From Pseudomonadota bacterium (GTDB lineage Bacteria; Pseudomonadota; Gammaproteobacteria; UBA9214), in the NCBI GenBank assembly GCA_029287615.1, contig JARFQV010000025.1, positions 1 through 54,474 of the forward strand: a stretch of DNA of 54,474 bases. The letters are read 5' to 3'. Each line of letters begins with the position of its first letter. The first letter of the stretch is position 1. The notes under the pieces are model-generated. The model ran no database searches and was not told the origin of the DNA. It saw nothing but the letters and a program-made list of their open reading frames with translations. This document shows positions 19,700-28,509 of this stretch, piece by piece. A program made the position numbers and the translations under genes.

Positions 19700-20551
19700 T
19701 TACTGCGAGCTTTCCGGCATGGTTACTTCTGCGCTGTCCCGAATCTCCTGCATGTGCTGCTTGAGGCGCTGGCTTGTGGCCGCGGTGCGCAGGCGGTCCT
19801 TTACATCCTCGAAGGCTGGCGGGGTGCTTTCCCTGGAGTCTTCCAGGAGTATGACGTGCCAGCCAAACTGGGTCTGGACGGGATCCTTTGTGTAGGTGCC
19901 CTTATCCAGGGCGGCGGTAGCTTCCGAGAATGGTTTCACCATCTGTCCGGATGCAAACCAGCCGAGGTCACCGCCATTCTTCCCGGTTGGTCCGGTTGAT
20001 AGTTCCTTGGCCATTTCTGCGAAATCACCACCTTCATCCAGACGGGTAATGGCGTTGCGCGCCTCTGCCTCGGTGGGTAAGAGAATATGCCTTGCCTTGT
20101 ATTCCATACCCGGCTGCGCTGCCTGCTGATCGTACATGAGCCTGAGATCTTCATCGCTGATCTGGTTGTTTTGCAGATAGTCCCGCAGCGCGGCACCGGC
20201 CAGGAGGGTCCTGCGCTGCTGGTCGATCTCGTTGACAATATCGGGCTTCTTGTCCAGTCCCTTGCGTACAGCTTCCTGCCTCATCAGCTCCAGACCGACC
20301 AGTTCATCCAGCACGACCTTCGGATCGCTTTCGGCACCGGTTTTCAATCGACTGTTACGCTGATTCGTGTACACAGCCAGATCATCCAGGGTGATCTGCA
20401 CGCCGTTTACCGTGGCAACTACCTCGCTGCTGGTGGCGGTGGTTGCTGGTGGTTCGGCGGCGCTCGCAGGCGTGTTTTCATTTCCGGAAGGATTGCACGC
20501 CGTCAGGACGATAGCGAGTGCGGGGATCAATACGATTTTCTGTTGCAACAT
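19700..20551 (-). CDS. Parvulin-type peptidyl-prolyl isomerase, lipoprotein
   Basis: 283 residues. The N-terminus MLQQKIVLIPALAIVLTAC is a lipoprotein signal with Cys19 in the lipobox LTAC; Asn follows. A Ser/Thr/Ala-rich linker (~20-45) leads to a SurA-N-like helical chaperone part beginning VVATVNGVQITLDDL (~46-150), then a PpiC rotamase domain (~155-255) with ARHILLPTEAEA, GGDLGWFASGQMVKPFSEA and TQFGWHVILLED. It should assist folding of secreted or outer-membrane proteins in the periplasm. EpsD/PrsA-like assignments are alternatives. It follows bolA by 20 bases and probably belongs to the yciB-yciI-bolA group. Confidence 0.9.
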   Translation of the reverse strand: MLQQKIVLIPALAIVLTACNPSGNENTPASAAEPPATTATSSEVVATVNGVQITLDDLAVYTNQRNSRLKTGAESDPKVVLDELVGLELMRQEAVRKGLDKKPDIVNEIDQQRRTLLAGAALRDYLQNNQISDEDLRLMYDQQAAQPGMEYKARHILLPTEAEARNAITRLDEGGDFAEMAKELSTGPTGKNGGDLGWFASGQMVKPFSEATAALDKGTYTKDPVQTQFGWHVILLEDSRESTPPAFEDVKDRLRTAATSQRLKQHMQEIRDSAEVTMPESSQ

Positions 20552-20571
20552 GTGGTATTCCTTTGGGTTGT

Positions 20572-20859
20572 TTAACTTCCGTGGCCGGATACTTCTCCGG
20601 GTGTAAAGGCTTGTATGCTGAGGGCGTGAATCTCCCTCTGCATGGCATCGCCCATGGCTTCATAGACAAGACGGTGACGCTGTATCAGACTCAGATCCCT
20701 GAAGGAATCCGAGACGATCCGAACGATGTAATGGCCACCGCCACCTGCCGCACCGGCGTGGCCGGCATGCTTGGCACTTTCATCGACTATCTCCAGCTCC
20801 CTGGGCGTCAGGGCGGTGCTGATCCGCTCCCGGATCATCTCTACTCTTACATCACTCAT
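20572..20859 (-). CDS. BolA/IbaG-family protein
   Basis: 95 residues with the BolA fold: an N-terminal helix [14 protein letters not shown], then a GGGGHYIVRIVS strand-loop carrying the conserved histidine, and the signature segment LSLIQRHRLVYEAMGDAM (R-H-R-x-V-Y). BolA proteins pair with monothiol glutaredoxins in iron-sulfur cluster and iron handling, and E. coli BolA affects cell shape. The AGHAGAAGGGGH loop is expanded with Gly and Ala. The start overlaps the yciI stop by one base (TGATG). Confidence 0.9.
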   Translation of the reverse strand: MSDVRVEMIRERISTALTPRELEIVDESAKHAGHAGAAGGGGHYIVRIVSDSFRDLSLIQRHRLVYEAMGDAMQREIHALSIQAFTPGEVSGHGS

Positions 20860-21158
20860 CAGGGGAGGACCTTTTTAAACGGTTTGACGATAACACTCGA
20901 GTACACGCCTGCTGCCATATAGGGATCGGCATCTGCCCAGGCCTCCGCCTCTCCGAGTGAGGCGAATTCAGCCACTACCAGGCTACCGGAAAAACCGGCC
21001 GGACCCGGATCTTCGCTGTCAATGGCGGGATGCGGACCCGCCAGTACGAGGCGTCCTTCATCCCTGAGCGCCGACAGGCGTTCGAGGTGGGCAGGTCGTG
21101 TCTTCATCCGGGATTCGAGACTGTCCTCCCGATCCTGGCTGATTATGGCATATAACAT
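20859..21158 (-). CDS. yciI: YciI family protein
   Basis: 99 residues, close to E. coli YciI in length and in sequence: MLYAIISQD at the start, [52 protein letters not shown] and [10 protein letters not shown] at the end. The ferredoxin-like fold has a conserved His-Asp pair; its reaction is not established. A GTG nine bases upstream would add three residues, but the ATG chosen has AGAGGTG six bases away and gives the family N-terminus. It is coupled to bolA and follows yciB by ~150 bases, the arrangement seen around yciB in many gammaproteobacteria. Confidence 0.92.
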   Translation of the reverse strand: MLYAIISQDREDSLESRMKTRPAHLERLSALRDEGRLVLAGPHPAIDSEDPGPAGFSGSLVVAEFASLGEAEAWADADPYMAAGVYSSVIVKPFKKVLP

Positions 21159-21316
21159 CCAGTGCACCTCTTCACTTCTTTGATTACTTGCAACAGCAAG
21201 GTATGTTGGCAGATGGCCTTGTTCCCCGCCGCCAAAGTTCTGTCATGACCCCGCCCCACGCCTTGTCTGGCACAGTGATCCACCCGAAGCAATGTTACCC
21301 AATGCCTGGCTAGGCC

Positions 21317-21868
21317 CTAGCTTTCGCCCTTGTTTTCTTCTTCCGGCTCCATGTATCGGCTGAGATAAAAGGCCTGCCCGAATATGAATACAAAGGTGAG
21401 GCCCATCAGTCCGAACAACTTGAAGTTCACCCAGGTTTCCTCATCGAAGGTGTAGGCGACGTAAAGGTTTAGCAGTCCCATACTGGTGAAAAATATGACC
21501 CATGCCCAGTTCAGGCGGATCCACACCGGCACGGGAACCGTGATGGCGTGACTCATCATGCGTTCCACCAGCGTCTTTTCACCGAAGTAGCGGCTACCCA
21601 TAAATACGAGGGCGAACAACCAGTTCACAACAGTGGGCTTCCATTTGATGAACAAGGGATCCCTGAACAGCAGGGTAGCGCCACCGAACAGGATAAGAAT
21701 CGCCAGCGTGACAAGATGCATGTTCTCGAAGCGCCGGTGTTTGAGCCAGAATGCACCCGTCTGCAGGAATCCGGAAGCGATAGCGACGGCCGTTGCGACA
21801 TAGATGTCGTACAGCTTGTAGGCAATGAAAAAAAGCAGGATCGGAAAAAAATCGTATAGAAATTTCAT
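21317..21868 (-). CDS. yciB: Inner membrane septation protein YciB (IspZ)
   Basis: A 183-residue membrane protein with about five hydrophobic helices. The N-terminus MKFLYDFFPILLFFIAYK and the segments GSRYFGEKTLVERMM and LNWAWVIFF are diagnostic for YciB. E. coli YciB takes part in cell-envelope synthesis and division, and Shigella IspZ mutants fail to septate. The start is the only in-frame ATG at the correct place. A charged tail (EPEEENKGES) ends the protein, whose stop lies in a CTAG sequence. Confidence 0.94.
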   Translation of the reverse strand: MKFLYDFFPILLFFIAYKLYDIYVATAVAIASGFLQTGAFWLKHRRFENMHLVTLAILILFGGATLLFRDPLFIKWKPTVVNWLFALVFMGSRYFGEKTLVERMMSHAITVPVPVWIRLNWAWVIFFTSMGLLNLYVAYTFDEETWVNFKLFGLMGLTFVFIFGQAFYLSRYMEPEEENKGES

Positions 21869-21896
21869 CTTGTTCTGATCAGTTCAGCCGTCTTGA

Positions 21897-22682
21897 TTAA
21901 TGCAGGGATTGCCTGATGCCGCATTGTTTGTGGTACCGTTCCACCACTGCACGTACCTGTGCAGGATAGTCAAGTGCCTCCATTTGCTGCATTCCCTCAC
22001 TGAAAAACTGCGGGGCATCCTCAGGGAGTTTCTCGATCAGTACTTCAAAGGCTTTTTCCATGAGTTCAGGATCGTGCGTGCGCGTTGCGATGATCCCCTG
22101 GTTGAGAATGAGTATACGCCATGGCCTTCCCGGATTGGCCTTTTCGAGATCCTGGCTGATGAATGCGGAGACCGATTTGGTGATTTCCTCCATCGCACTG
22201 CCCAGAACTTTCAGTTCGGGAATCTCTTTGGTCGAGTTGGCCAGCAGGGAGAGGGCATCGACTGCCGGTTCCAGGGTGGCAATGCTGCCGTCGTGGCGGG
22301 AAACCCAGAGTGCGAAGGCAAGGGTCAGTTCAGCCAGTCGATGCCGGTCCGGCGTACCCAGTCGATCCAGCCAGACACCAAGATTTTCCAGCAGTCGAAA
22401 GGCATATTCACCCAGTTCAGTCACGTCATTGCCGTCTGCCAGCATGGGGTGCTGAAGGCGCTTTTCTGCGGATAAGGTTGCGGATTCAACCGGCATGGCC
22501 TGAAAGTCCGACTCGACACGCTGCATAACCTCAAGCATCTGCTCAAAGGCGGCTGCGAGCATCTCGGGACTGGTTTCGGTGTCTGTGGCCGGCAGCTTTG
22601 GGTGGTTGCCGGATAGCAGTTCATTCAGGATTGGTCTCAGCCCGCTCCTTATGCTGGATATATCATCAGTCAGGTTGTGCAT
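21897..22682 (-). CDS. Conserved-looking protein of unknown function
   Basis: 261 residues, with no signal peptide, membrane segment or recognised motif. It is mostly helical by composition, acidic in the N-terminal half, with repeated amphipathic stretches (for example MLAAAFEQMLEVMQRVESDF and RHRLAELTLAFALWVSRHDG) that suggest a TPR-like or helical-bundle fold. Codon use looks like that of its neighbours. It lies 28 bases upstream of yciB on the same strand and is divergent from the PHP-domain gene, so it may be first in the yciB transcript. The ribosome site is weak (AAAG). No function can be given. Confidence 0.7.
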   Translation of the reverse strand: MHNLTDDISSIRSGLRPILNELLSGNHPKLPATDTETSPEMLAAAFEQMLEVMQRVESDFQAMPVESATLSAEKRLQHPMLADGNDVTELGEYAFRLLENLGVWLDRLGTPDRHRLAELTLAFALWVSRHDGSIATLEPAVDALSLLANSTKEIPELKVLGSAMEEITKSVSAFISQDLEKANPGRPWRILILNQGIIATRTHDPELMEKAFEVLIEKLPEDAPQFFSEGMQQMEALDYPAQVRAVVERYHKQCGIRQSLH

Positions 22683-22846
22683 AAAACTTTATCTGTGTGG
22701 TTGCTCAGGTCGATCGTGTTCACATATCCACCGTCCAGCCGGAAGATATGCCTTGTAAAATATAAGTGATCTTTGTTCAGGGATGGTTTGGGCCGTGCAT
22801 CCGGCGGCTATCCAGCGCCAATACAGTTAATGTTAATATAGTACGG

Positions 22847-23701
22847 ATGAAACTTCACCATGACCTGCATAGCCATTCTACCGCATCTGACGGAACCCTG
22901 ACGCCGGAAGAACTCGTTGAGGAGGCTCTCGACGGTGGCGTGGATGTACTGGCGCTGACCGATCATGACACCACCGCGGGCATCGGGGCCGCTGCCAGGG
23001 CGGCGGACGGACAGGATATCCGGCTGATTCCGGGTGTCGAGATCTCCGTCTCCTGGAACGCCTATACCATCCATGTTCTTGGTTTGAATATCGATATACG
23101 GGACGAGCGGCTCCAGAGAGGTCTGCAGGGGCTGCGGGAGTTTCGTGAATGGCGGGCCCAAGAAATCGCGAGACGCCTGGAAAAGGCCGGTATCCAGGGG
23201 GCATTGACCGGGGCCAGGGCGCACGCACGCGGCAGCATTGTTGGTAGAACGCATTTTGCGCGCTTTCTGGTGGAACAGGGGTATGCCCGTTCCCTGCGTG
23301 AGGTCTTCAAGCGCTACCTGGTGAAGAAGCGACCGGGTTATGTCCCCGGCGAGTGGGCCACGCTGGAGCAGGCCGTTACCTGGATCAGGGGGGCGGGAGG
23401 TCTTGCCGTGATCGCCCATCCGGCCCGATATCGGCTGAGCGCAACCCGCTTGCGTGCTCTGCTGGAGGAATTCAAGTCCTGTGGTGGTTTGGGGCTGGAA
23501 GTCGTTTCAGGCAGCCACAGCCGTGATGATATTACCGCCATGAGCAGTGTAGCCCGGCGCCTTGAACTGTTGGCCTCCTGCGGCTCCGATTATCATGGCC
23601 CGGAAAACCCCTGGGTCCGGCTGGGCAGACTCGCCAATGTGCCCGATGGCTGTCGGCCGGTCTGGGAAAGTACGCAGTGGCGGGCAGCCTCGGCACGATA
23701 G
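22847..23701 (+). CDS. rnm: PHP-domain exonuclease, RNase AM (YciV/TrpH)
   Basis: A PHP-type metal-dependent phosphoesterase of 284 residues. Metal ligands are visible in DLHSHSTASDG (residues 6-16), LTDHDTT (~38-44), PGVEIS (~64), IAHPARY (~190) and SDYHGP (~247). The E. coli counterpart YciV (Rnm) trims 5' ends of rRNAs as a 5'-3' exoribonuclease and can hydrolyse 3',5'-nucleoside bisphosphate. The frame is open further upstream, but the chosen ATG begins MKLHHDLHSH, as in the family. yciO follows 65 bases later, as in E. coli. Confidence 0.92.
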   Translation: MKLHHDLHSHSTASDGTLTPEELVEEALDGGVDVLALTDHDTTAGIGAAARAADGQDIRLIPGVEISVSWNAYTIHVLGLNIDIRDERLQRGLQGLREFREWRAQEIARRLEKAGIQGALTGARAHARGSIVGRTHFARFLVEQGYARSLREVFKRYLVKKRPGYVPGEWATLEQAVTWIRGAGGLAVIAHPARYRLSATRLRALLEEFKSCGGLGLEVVSGSHSRDDITAMSSVARRLELLASCGSDYHGPENPWVRLGRLANVPDGCRPVWESTQWRAASAR

Positions 23702-23766
23702 TGCCCCACCGTAACCATCCGGAAACGATCCTGCGACATCAGTACAGCGATGATTGATGCTGAATC

Positions 23767-24387
23767 ATGAGCCAGTTTTTTCAAATTCACCCTGAAAATC
23801 CCCAGGCGCGCCTGATCCAGCGTGCTGCCGGAATCATTCGCAAGGATGGCGTCATCGCCTACCCAACCGATTCCAGTTATGCCCTTGGCTGTCATGTCGG
23901 TGACAAGCAGGGTATGGAGCGTATCCGCAGAATCCGCAATCTCGACAAAAAGCACAATTTCACCCTGGTGTGCAGCGACCTGTCCGAGATTGCCACCTAC
24001 GCACGGGTGGATAACAGCGCCTACCGGCTGCTGAAGTCGCTGACCCCCGGCCCCTATACCTTCCTGTTGCGGGCCACGCACGAGGTGCCGCGTCGCTTGC
24101 AGAATCCGAAGCGAAAGACCATCGGAATCCGGGTTCCGGATCACCAGATCACCCAGTTACTGGTCAGGGAACTCGCGGAACCGATCATGAGTTCAACCCT
24201 GATTCTCTCCGGTTCAGATATGCCGGAAAGCGATCCCGTCGAGATTCGTGAAAAACTGGAACATGTCATTGATCTGGTGATCGATGGCGGCCACTGCGGT
24301 GTGGACCCGACGACCGTCATTGACCTGGTCGATGGCACACCCCGAATTATCCGGGCGGGGTGCGGGCCGGTGGAAGCGCTGGAATGA
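23767..24387 (+). CDS. yciO: YciO family protein (Sua5/TsaC-like)
   Basis: 206 residues of the Sua5/YciO/YrdC family: GVIAYPTDSSYALGC (~28-42), RIRNLDKKHNFTL, LTPGPYTFLL (~97-106), GIRVPDH (~126) and the C-terminal TTVIDL...IIRAGCGP. TsaC members make threonylcarbamoyl-AMP for tRNA t6A; YciO is a paralogue with weaker activity whose role is unsettled. DKKHNFTLVCSDLSE fits YciO better than the KRP...PL pattern of TsaC. The order rnm-yciO-site-2 protease-trpS-scpA-scpB-rluB is conserved in gammaproteobacteria with ScpAB. Confidence 0.9.
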   Translation: MSQFFQIHPENPQARLIQRAAGIIRKDGVIAYPTDSSYALGCHVGDKQGMERIRRIRNLDKKHNFTLVCSDLSEIATYARVDNSAYRLLKSLTPGPYTFLLRATHEVPRRLQNPKRKTIGIRVPDHQITQLLVRELAEPIMSSTLILSGSDMPESDPVEIREKLEHVIDLVIDGGHCGVDPTTVIDLVDGTPRIIRAGCGPVEALE

Positions 24388-24424
24388 ATCACCCGTTTGA
24401 TACCGTGATGAGTATAATCCCGGC

Positions 24425-25120
24425 ATGATCGAGGTCAGTCTCACGCAAAAGATCGTCGCCTGGGTATTGCCGGTCCTGTTTGCTATAACCGTGCATGAAG
24501 TCGCCCACGGCTGGGTAGCCAGGCAACTGGGCGACAACACGGCCATGATGATGGGCCGGCTCACGCTGAATCCCGTCAGGCATATTGATCCCGTGGGCAG
24601 CATACTCATTCCTGGCATGCTGCTCCTGATGCAGGCCGGCTTCATATTCGGGTGGGCAAAGCCCGTGCCGATCACCTGGCAGAACCTGGGACGCCCGAAA
24701 AGCGACATGGTCCTGGTGGCTGCGGCGGGCCCGTTATCGAACTTTTGCATGGCCGTCATCTGGGCCCTCATAACGCGCATGGTGCTATTGACGGGCAGTG
24801 AATTTGCGCAACCGCTGCTGTTTATGGGTGTGGCAGGTATTTTTATCAATGTTGTGCTTATGTTGCTGAATTTGCTGCCATTGCCACCGCTGGATGGCGG
24901 ACGGGTGGTTGCCGGCCTGCTGCCCGGCCAGTGGTCCGTGCGGTTCAGCCGGATAGAACCCTATGGTATCTGGATTCTGATCGCCCTGTTACTGACCGGT
25001 GTGCTGGGCTGGCTGCTGTGGCCGGTGCTTGAATTCATCCTGCACATGCTGGCACAGGTCTCCGGCCTGCCGGCCCGGGTCTTCGATCAAATACTGAAAG
25101 CACTCATGAGTAGCGGATAG
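24425..25120 (+). CDS. Site-2 protease family (M50) membrane metalloprotease
   Basis: 231 residues with at least four membrane helices. The zinc-binding HEVAH sits in the first helical region (~residue 21), and the second site is the LPLPPLDGGRVVAG motif (~150), whose aspartate completes the zinc ligands. Members cut membrane proteins within the bilayer. The substrate is unknown; PDZ domains are absent, unlike RseP, so this is the short type usually found next to trpS and scpA. The gene ends 9 bases before trpS. Confidence 0.92.
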   Translation: MIEVSLTQKIVAWVLPVLFAITVHEVAHGWVARQLGDNTAMMMGRLTLNPVRHIDPVGSILIPGMLLLMQAGFIFGWAKPVPITWQNLGRPKSDMVLVAAAGPLSNFCMAVIWALITRMVLLTGSEFAQPLLFMGVAGIFINVVLMLLNLLPLPPLDGGRVVAGLLPGQWSVRFSRIEPYGIWILIALLLTGVLGWLLWPVLEFILHMLAQVSGLPARVFDQILKALMSSG

Positions 25121-25129
25121 GAGAGGATT

Positions 25130-26344
25130 TTGAGTAGTCATTCCAATCAAGGCCGGGTCTTGTCCGGTATGCGCCCCACAGGCAGGCTGCACCTGGGACA
25201 CTATCACGGTGTACTGAAGAACTGGTTGAAGTTGCAACACGAGTATGAGTGTTTTTTCTTCGTGGCCGACTGGCATGCCCTGACCACACACTATGAAGAT
25301 CCCCACCTCATAGCAGAGAGCGTATGGGACATGGTGGTTGACTGGCTTGCGGCGGGGATCAACCCGGGTTCGGCAAACCTGTTTATCCAGTCACACGTCC
25401 CCGAACACGCGGAACTGCATCTGCTGCTATCGATGGTCACGCCCCTTGGATGGCTGGAAAGGGTTCCGAGTTACAAGGACCAGCAGGAAAAGCTGCGGGA
25501 GAAAGACCTGGCGACCTATGGTTTCCTGGGCTACCCACTCCTGCAGAGTGCCGATATCCTGATCTACAAGGCAACCCAGGTGCCGGTTGGTGAAGACCAG
25601 GTGGCGCATGTGGAACTGACCCGCGAGATCGCACGTCGCTTCAATCACCTGTATGGCCGGGAACCGGATTTCGAGGAAAAGGCACGTACGGCTGCCAAGA
25701 AAATGGGAAAGAAAAATGCCCGGCTCTATACCGATCTGCGTAAACGATACCAGGAACAGGGCGATCACGAGGCACTGGATATTGGCCGCGCCCTGCTGGA
25801 AGGTCAGCAGAATCTGACCCTGGGTGACCGGGAGCGTCTGTTCGGATACCTGGAGGGTAGTAGCCGTATTATTCTGGCAGAGCCTGATGCCTTGCTCACG
25901 CCTGCCTCGAAAATGCCGGGCCTGGATGGACAGAAGATGTCCAAGTCATACGAGAATACGATCTCCCTGCGCGAGGACCCGGAGGTGATCCAGCAAAAAC
26001 TGCGTACCATGCCGACCGATCCGGCACGCGTACGCCGCACGGACGCGGGTAACCCGGAAAAATGTCCGGTGTGGCAGTTGCACCAGGTTTATTCGGATGA
26101 TGAGGTCAGGGCCTGGGTGCAGGAGGGTTGTACCACTGCGGGCATCGGTTGCCTAGACTGCAAACAACCGGTCATCGATGCCGTTGTCGGTGAGTTGGCG
26201 CCGATCCGGGAACGCGCACAGGTATTCGAATCAGATACTGCCAGGGTTCGCAAGATTATCGATGAGGGTTGCGAAACGGCCCGCAGTATATCGCGGGATA
26301 CCCTGGAAGAGGTACGCCAGGCCATGGGACTGCAATATGGCTGA
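25130..26344 (+). CDS. trpS: Tryptophanyl-tRNA synthetase
   Basis: Class I aminoacyl-tRNA synthetase charging tRNA-Trp. 404 residues: the Rossmann opening SGMRPTGRLHLGHYHG carries the HIGH-type motif HLGH (21-24), the substrate region GFLGYPLLQSADIL lies near 128, and KMSKS is intact at 269-273. At 404 residues it is longer than B-type TrpS (~330), as in Pseudomonas-like enzymes with a middle insert (KARTAAKKMGKKNARLY region). The start is TTG: GGAGAGGA lies five bases before it, and the next ATG would cut the first beta strand. It is probably co-transcribed with the protease gene. Confidence 0.95.
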   Translation: MSSHSNQGRVLSGMRPTGRLHLGHYHGVLKNWLKLQHEYECFFFVADWHALTTHYEDPHLIAESVWDMVVDWLAAGINPGSANLFIQSHVPEHAELHLLLSMVTPLGWLERVPSYKDQQEKLREKDLATYGFLGYPLLQSADILIYKATQVPVGEDQVAHVELTREIARRFNHLYGREPDFEEKARTAAKKMGKKNARLYTDLRKRYQEQGDHEALDIGRALLEGQQNLTLGDRERLFGYLEGSSRIILAEPDALLTPASKMPGLDGQKMSKSYENTISLREDPEVIQQKLRTMPTDPARVRRTDAGNPEKCPVWQLHQVYSDDEVRAWVQEGCTTAGIGCLDCKQPVIDAVVGELAPIRERAQVFESDTARVRKIIDEGCETARSISRDTLEEVRQAMGLQYG

Positions 26345-26609
26345 ACGGATGAGGATCGGTGCTACCGTATCGTGCATATGATCTTGGACCATGAAACTCA
26401 CCGTGTTATCTGCCCAAGGAAGGCCTCCATCATCGTGTGAATGTCAGGCTGCTATCCGTACCCGTGATTGATTGTTTTTACGATTCCGTTTCGGTAAGAG
26501 AAATGTAAAAAAAACTGGAAGACACTGTTACGGGAATCAGGTAGAATCCCGCAAACGCCAAGCAATTGCCCGTAGCCGCTACCAGCCGGAACGGGCGCCA
26601 GGGCCTTAT

Positions 26610-27491
26610 ATGAGCGAAAGCCAGACCCACGCTGACGTACCACAAGCAGAGCAGGAAGAAATCCCCCTCGCCATGGTTCAGGGGAAGGCGTTCACCGCTC
26701 TACCGCAGGACCTCTACATCCCCCCCGATGCGCTCGAAGTCTTTCTGGATGCATTCGAAGGCCCGCTTGACCTGTTGCTCTACCTGATCAAGCGGGAGAA
26801 TCTCGATGTTCTCGATATTCCTGTCGCGCAGATTACCCGTCAGTACATCGACTATATCGAGTTGATGCAGGATCTGCGCTTCGAGCTTGCGGCGGAGTAT
26901 CTGGTGATGGCGGCCATGCTCGCCGAGATCAAGTCCCGACTGCTGCTCCCGCGTCCCGTGGAGTGCGATCAGGACGAGGATGACCCGCGCGCCGAGCTGG
27001 TACGCCGGCTGCTGGAATACGAGCGGTTCAAAAAGGCTGCCGAGGACCTGGATGAATTGCCACGCGTGGGCAGGGACATATACCCGGCGCAGGCCCGGGG
27101 TGTTGAACACCAGGTCATCAAGCTGCCCCCCGAGGTGTCCCTGCAGGACCTGCTGGCGGCCTTCAGAGAGGTTATGTCACGGGCCTCGATGTACACCCAT
27201 CACCACGTCCAGATGGAATCCCTGTCGGTGCGCGAGCGGATGTCGAATGTGCTCAGTCGCGTGGGAACGGACAGGTTTACCGACTTCGGTGATCTGTTTA
27301 CCCCGGAGGAAGGACGAATGGGAGTGGTGGTGACCCTGCTTGCCATTCTGGAGTTGCTGAAGGAGTCTCTGCTGGAGATGACGCAGGCAGAACCGTTTGC
27401 GCCCATTCATGTGAAATCGGCATCTTCAGCCTGCGAGGGCGGGGAAGATACCGATACGGAAGAGACGGAGTATCAGGAAGCAATGGCCTGA
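26610..27491 (+). CDS. scpA: Segregation and condensation protein ScpA
   Basis: ScpA is the kleisin bridging the two SMC heads in SMC-ScpAB. 293 residues. The family core begins VFLDAFEGPLDLLLYLIKRENLD (positions ~47-69) and continues with IPVAQITRQYIDYI, AAEYLVMAAMLAEIKSRLLLP and a C-terminal winged-helix (RMGVVVTLLAILELLKESLLEM). A Gln/Glu-rich N-terminal piece of ~40 residues precedes the core. The frame is open 46 codons further upstream, but this ATG (MSESQTHA) gives a sensible N-terminus; the ribosome site is weak, so the exact start is uncertain. Adjacent to scpB. Confidence 0.94.
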   Translation: MSESQTHADVPQAEQEEIPLAMVQGKAFTALPQDLYIPPDALEVFLDAFEGPLDLLLYLIKRENLDVLDIPVAQITRQYIDYIELMQDLRFELAAEYLVMAAMLAEIKSRLLLPRPVECDQDEDDPRAELVRRLLEYERFKKAAEDLDELPRVGRDIYPAQARGVEHQVIKLPPEVSLQDLLAAFREVMSRASMYTHHHVQMESLSVRERMSNVLSRVGTDRFTDFGDLFTPEEGRMGVVVTLLAILELLKESLLEMTQAEPFAPIHVKSASSACEGGEDTDTEETEYQEAMA

Positions 27492-27528
27492 ACGGTGATC
27501 CCGTACATCCATTCAGGGAACTGAAGAC

Positions 27529-28218
27529 ATGAAAGACCCCACACTCAAGCACATCCTCGAGGCCATCCTGCTGGCGGCTGCCCGTCCATTGACCCTGGAT
27601 CAGCTGCTGGCGATATTTGTCGAAGAGGAGTGCCCCGAGCGTGATGAGTTGCGCAGTGCGATCGAGGAATTACAGGCCGATTACGCAGATCGGGGCATAG
27701 AGGTATCCGAGGTAGCCAGCGGTTACCGGATCCAGGTCAGGCCGGAGATGCAGCCCTGGGTATCCAGGTTGTGGGAGGAAAAACCCTCCCGGTATTCACG
27801 GGCCCTGCTGGAGACCCTGGTGTTGATTGCTTACCGTCAGCCGGTCACCCGGGGTGAGATAGAGGATATCCGCGGAGTCAGTGTCAGTACCTCGATCATG
27901 AAGACCCTGCAGGATCGCAAATGGGTGCGTGTCGTGGGACACCGGGATGTTCCCGGTCGACCATCGATGTATGGCACCACCCGTGAATTCCTGGATTATT
28001 TCGACCTGAAGAGCCTCAACGAATTGCCGACACTGGCCGAATTGCGTGATCCGGACATGTCAGGCGAATTGATGAAACTCGATCTTGAGGGAGTCGAGGA
28101 GGTCATGGGCGAAACCGGAGATGCAGGTCAGGATGACGCTACAGCTGTCGAGGACGCCGAGGACAGCATGCAGCCGGTTGTAAACTCCGGCGAAGACCAG
28201 CCCGGTACCCTTCACTGA
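27529..28218 (+). CDS. scpB: Segregation and condensation protein ScpB
   Basis: The small partner of ScpA in the condensin complex, made of two winged-helix domains (residues ~5-90 and ~95-165). Recognisable are LKHILEAILLAAARPL, ALLETLVLIAYRQPVTRGEIEDIRGV and VVGHRDVPGRPSMYGTT. The 229 residues include an acidic tail (~60 residues, many Asp/Glu) common in proteobacterial ScpB. It follows scpA by 37 bases. Confidence 0.95.
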   Translation: MKDPTLKHILEAILLAAARPLTLDQLLAIFVEEECPERDELRSAIEELQADYADRGIEVSEVASGYRIQVRPEMQPWVSRLWEEKPSRYSRALLETLVLIAYRQPVTRGEIEDIRGVSVSTSIMKTLQDRKWVRVVGHRDVPGRPSMYGTTREFLDYFDLKSLNELPTLAELRDPDMSGELMKLDLEGVEEVMGETGDAGQDDATAVEDAEDSMQPVVNSGEDQPGTLH

Positions 28219-28360
28219 ATAAAGTCAGTCGGGCTGACCCGCAACTCTCGCCTGTGAGCGCGAGGATCGCCCTGCTGTCCGGTTGATTCGCCCCATCCAC
28301 GGGTCTCAAGCCTTGCAGGGCAATTCCGCAGGTGCCCGGGATCATACCCGGCGATCTGCT

Positions 28361-28379
28361 TAGTGGTAACAGGCTCTAG
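28361..28379 (-). repeat. Isolated end of the CTAG mini-element family
   Basis: The minus strand reads CTAGAGCCTGTTACCACTA, which matches the left end of the element at 46938 (CTAGGGCCTGTTACCACCA) at 17 of 19 positions. No partner end was found in the 150 bases on the inner side, so this is at most a single relic end. It lies in the 291-base gap between scpB and rluB, which also has small hairpins (for example CCGGG-ATCATA-CCCGG near 28338) but no gene. Confidence 0.4.
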
Positions 28380-28509
28380 CAACTTTTCAGGGACAGGAAA
28401 CATGGGCTGTATGGCCGAACGGGGAAAGATGCAGACTGGCCCGGAAATCGGGCGAGGGCGATATATCCTGGCGCGCCATGCAGGCTAGCCAGGCAACCGG
28501 TTTCCTGCC

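Noticed and set aside
21310..21320. CTAGGCCCTAG at the yciB stop as another mini-element end
   Set aside because: Only the outer bases match; the TGTTAACA part is missing and no partner end exists. A short palindrome is enough to explain it.
28219..28360. Structured RNA or tRNA in the scpB-rluB gap
   Set aside because: Several 5-base hairpins can be drawn but no tRNA arms, riboswitch core or T-run terminator is present.
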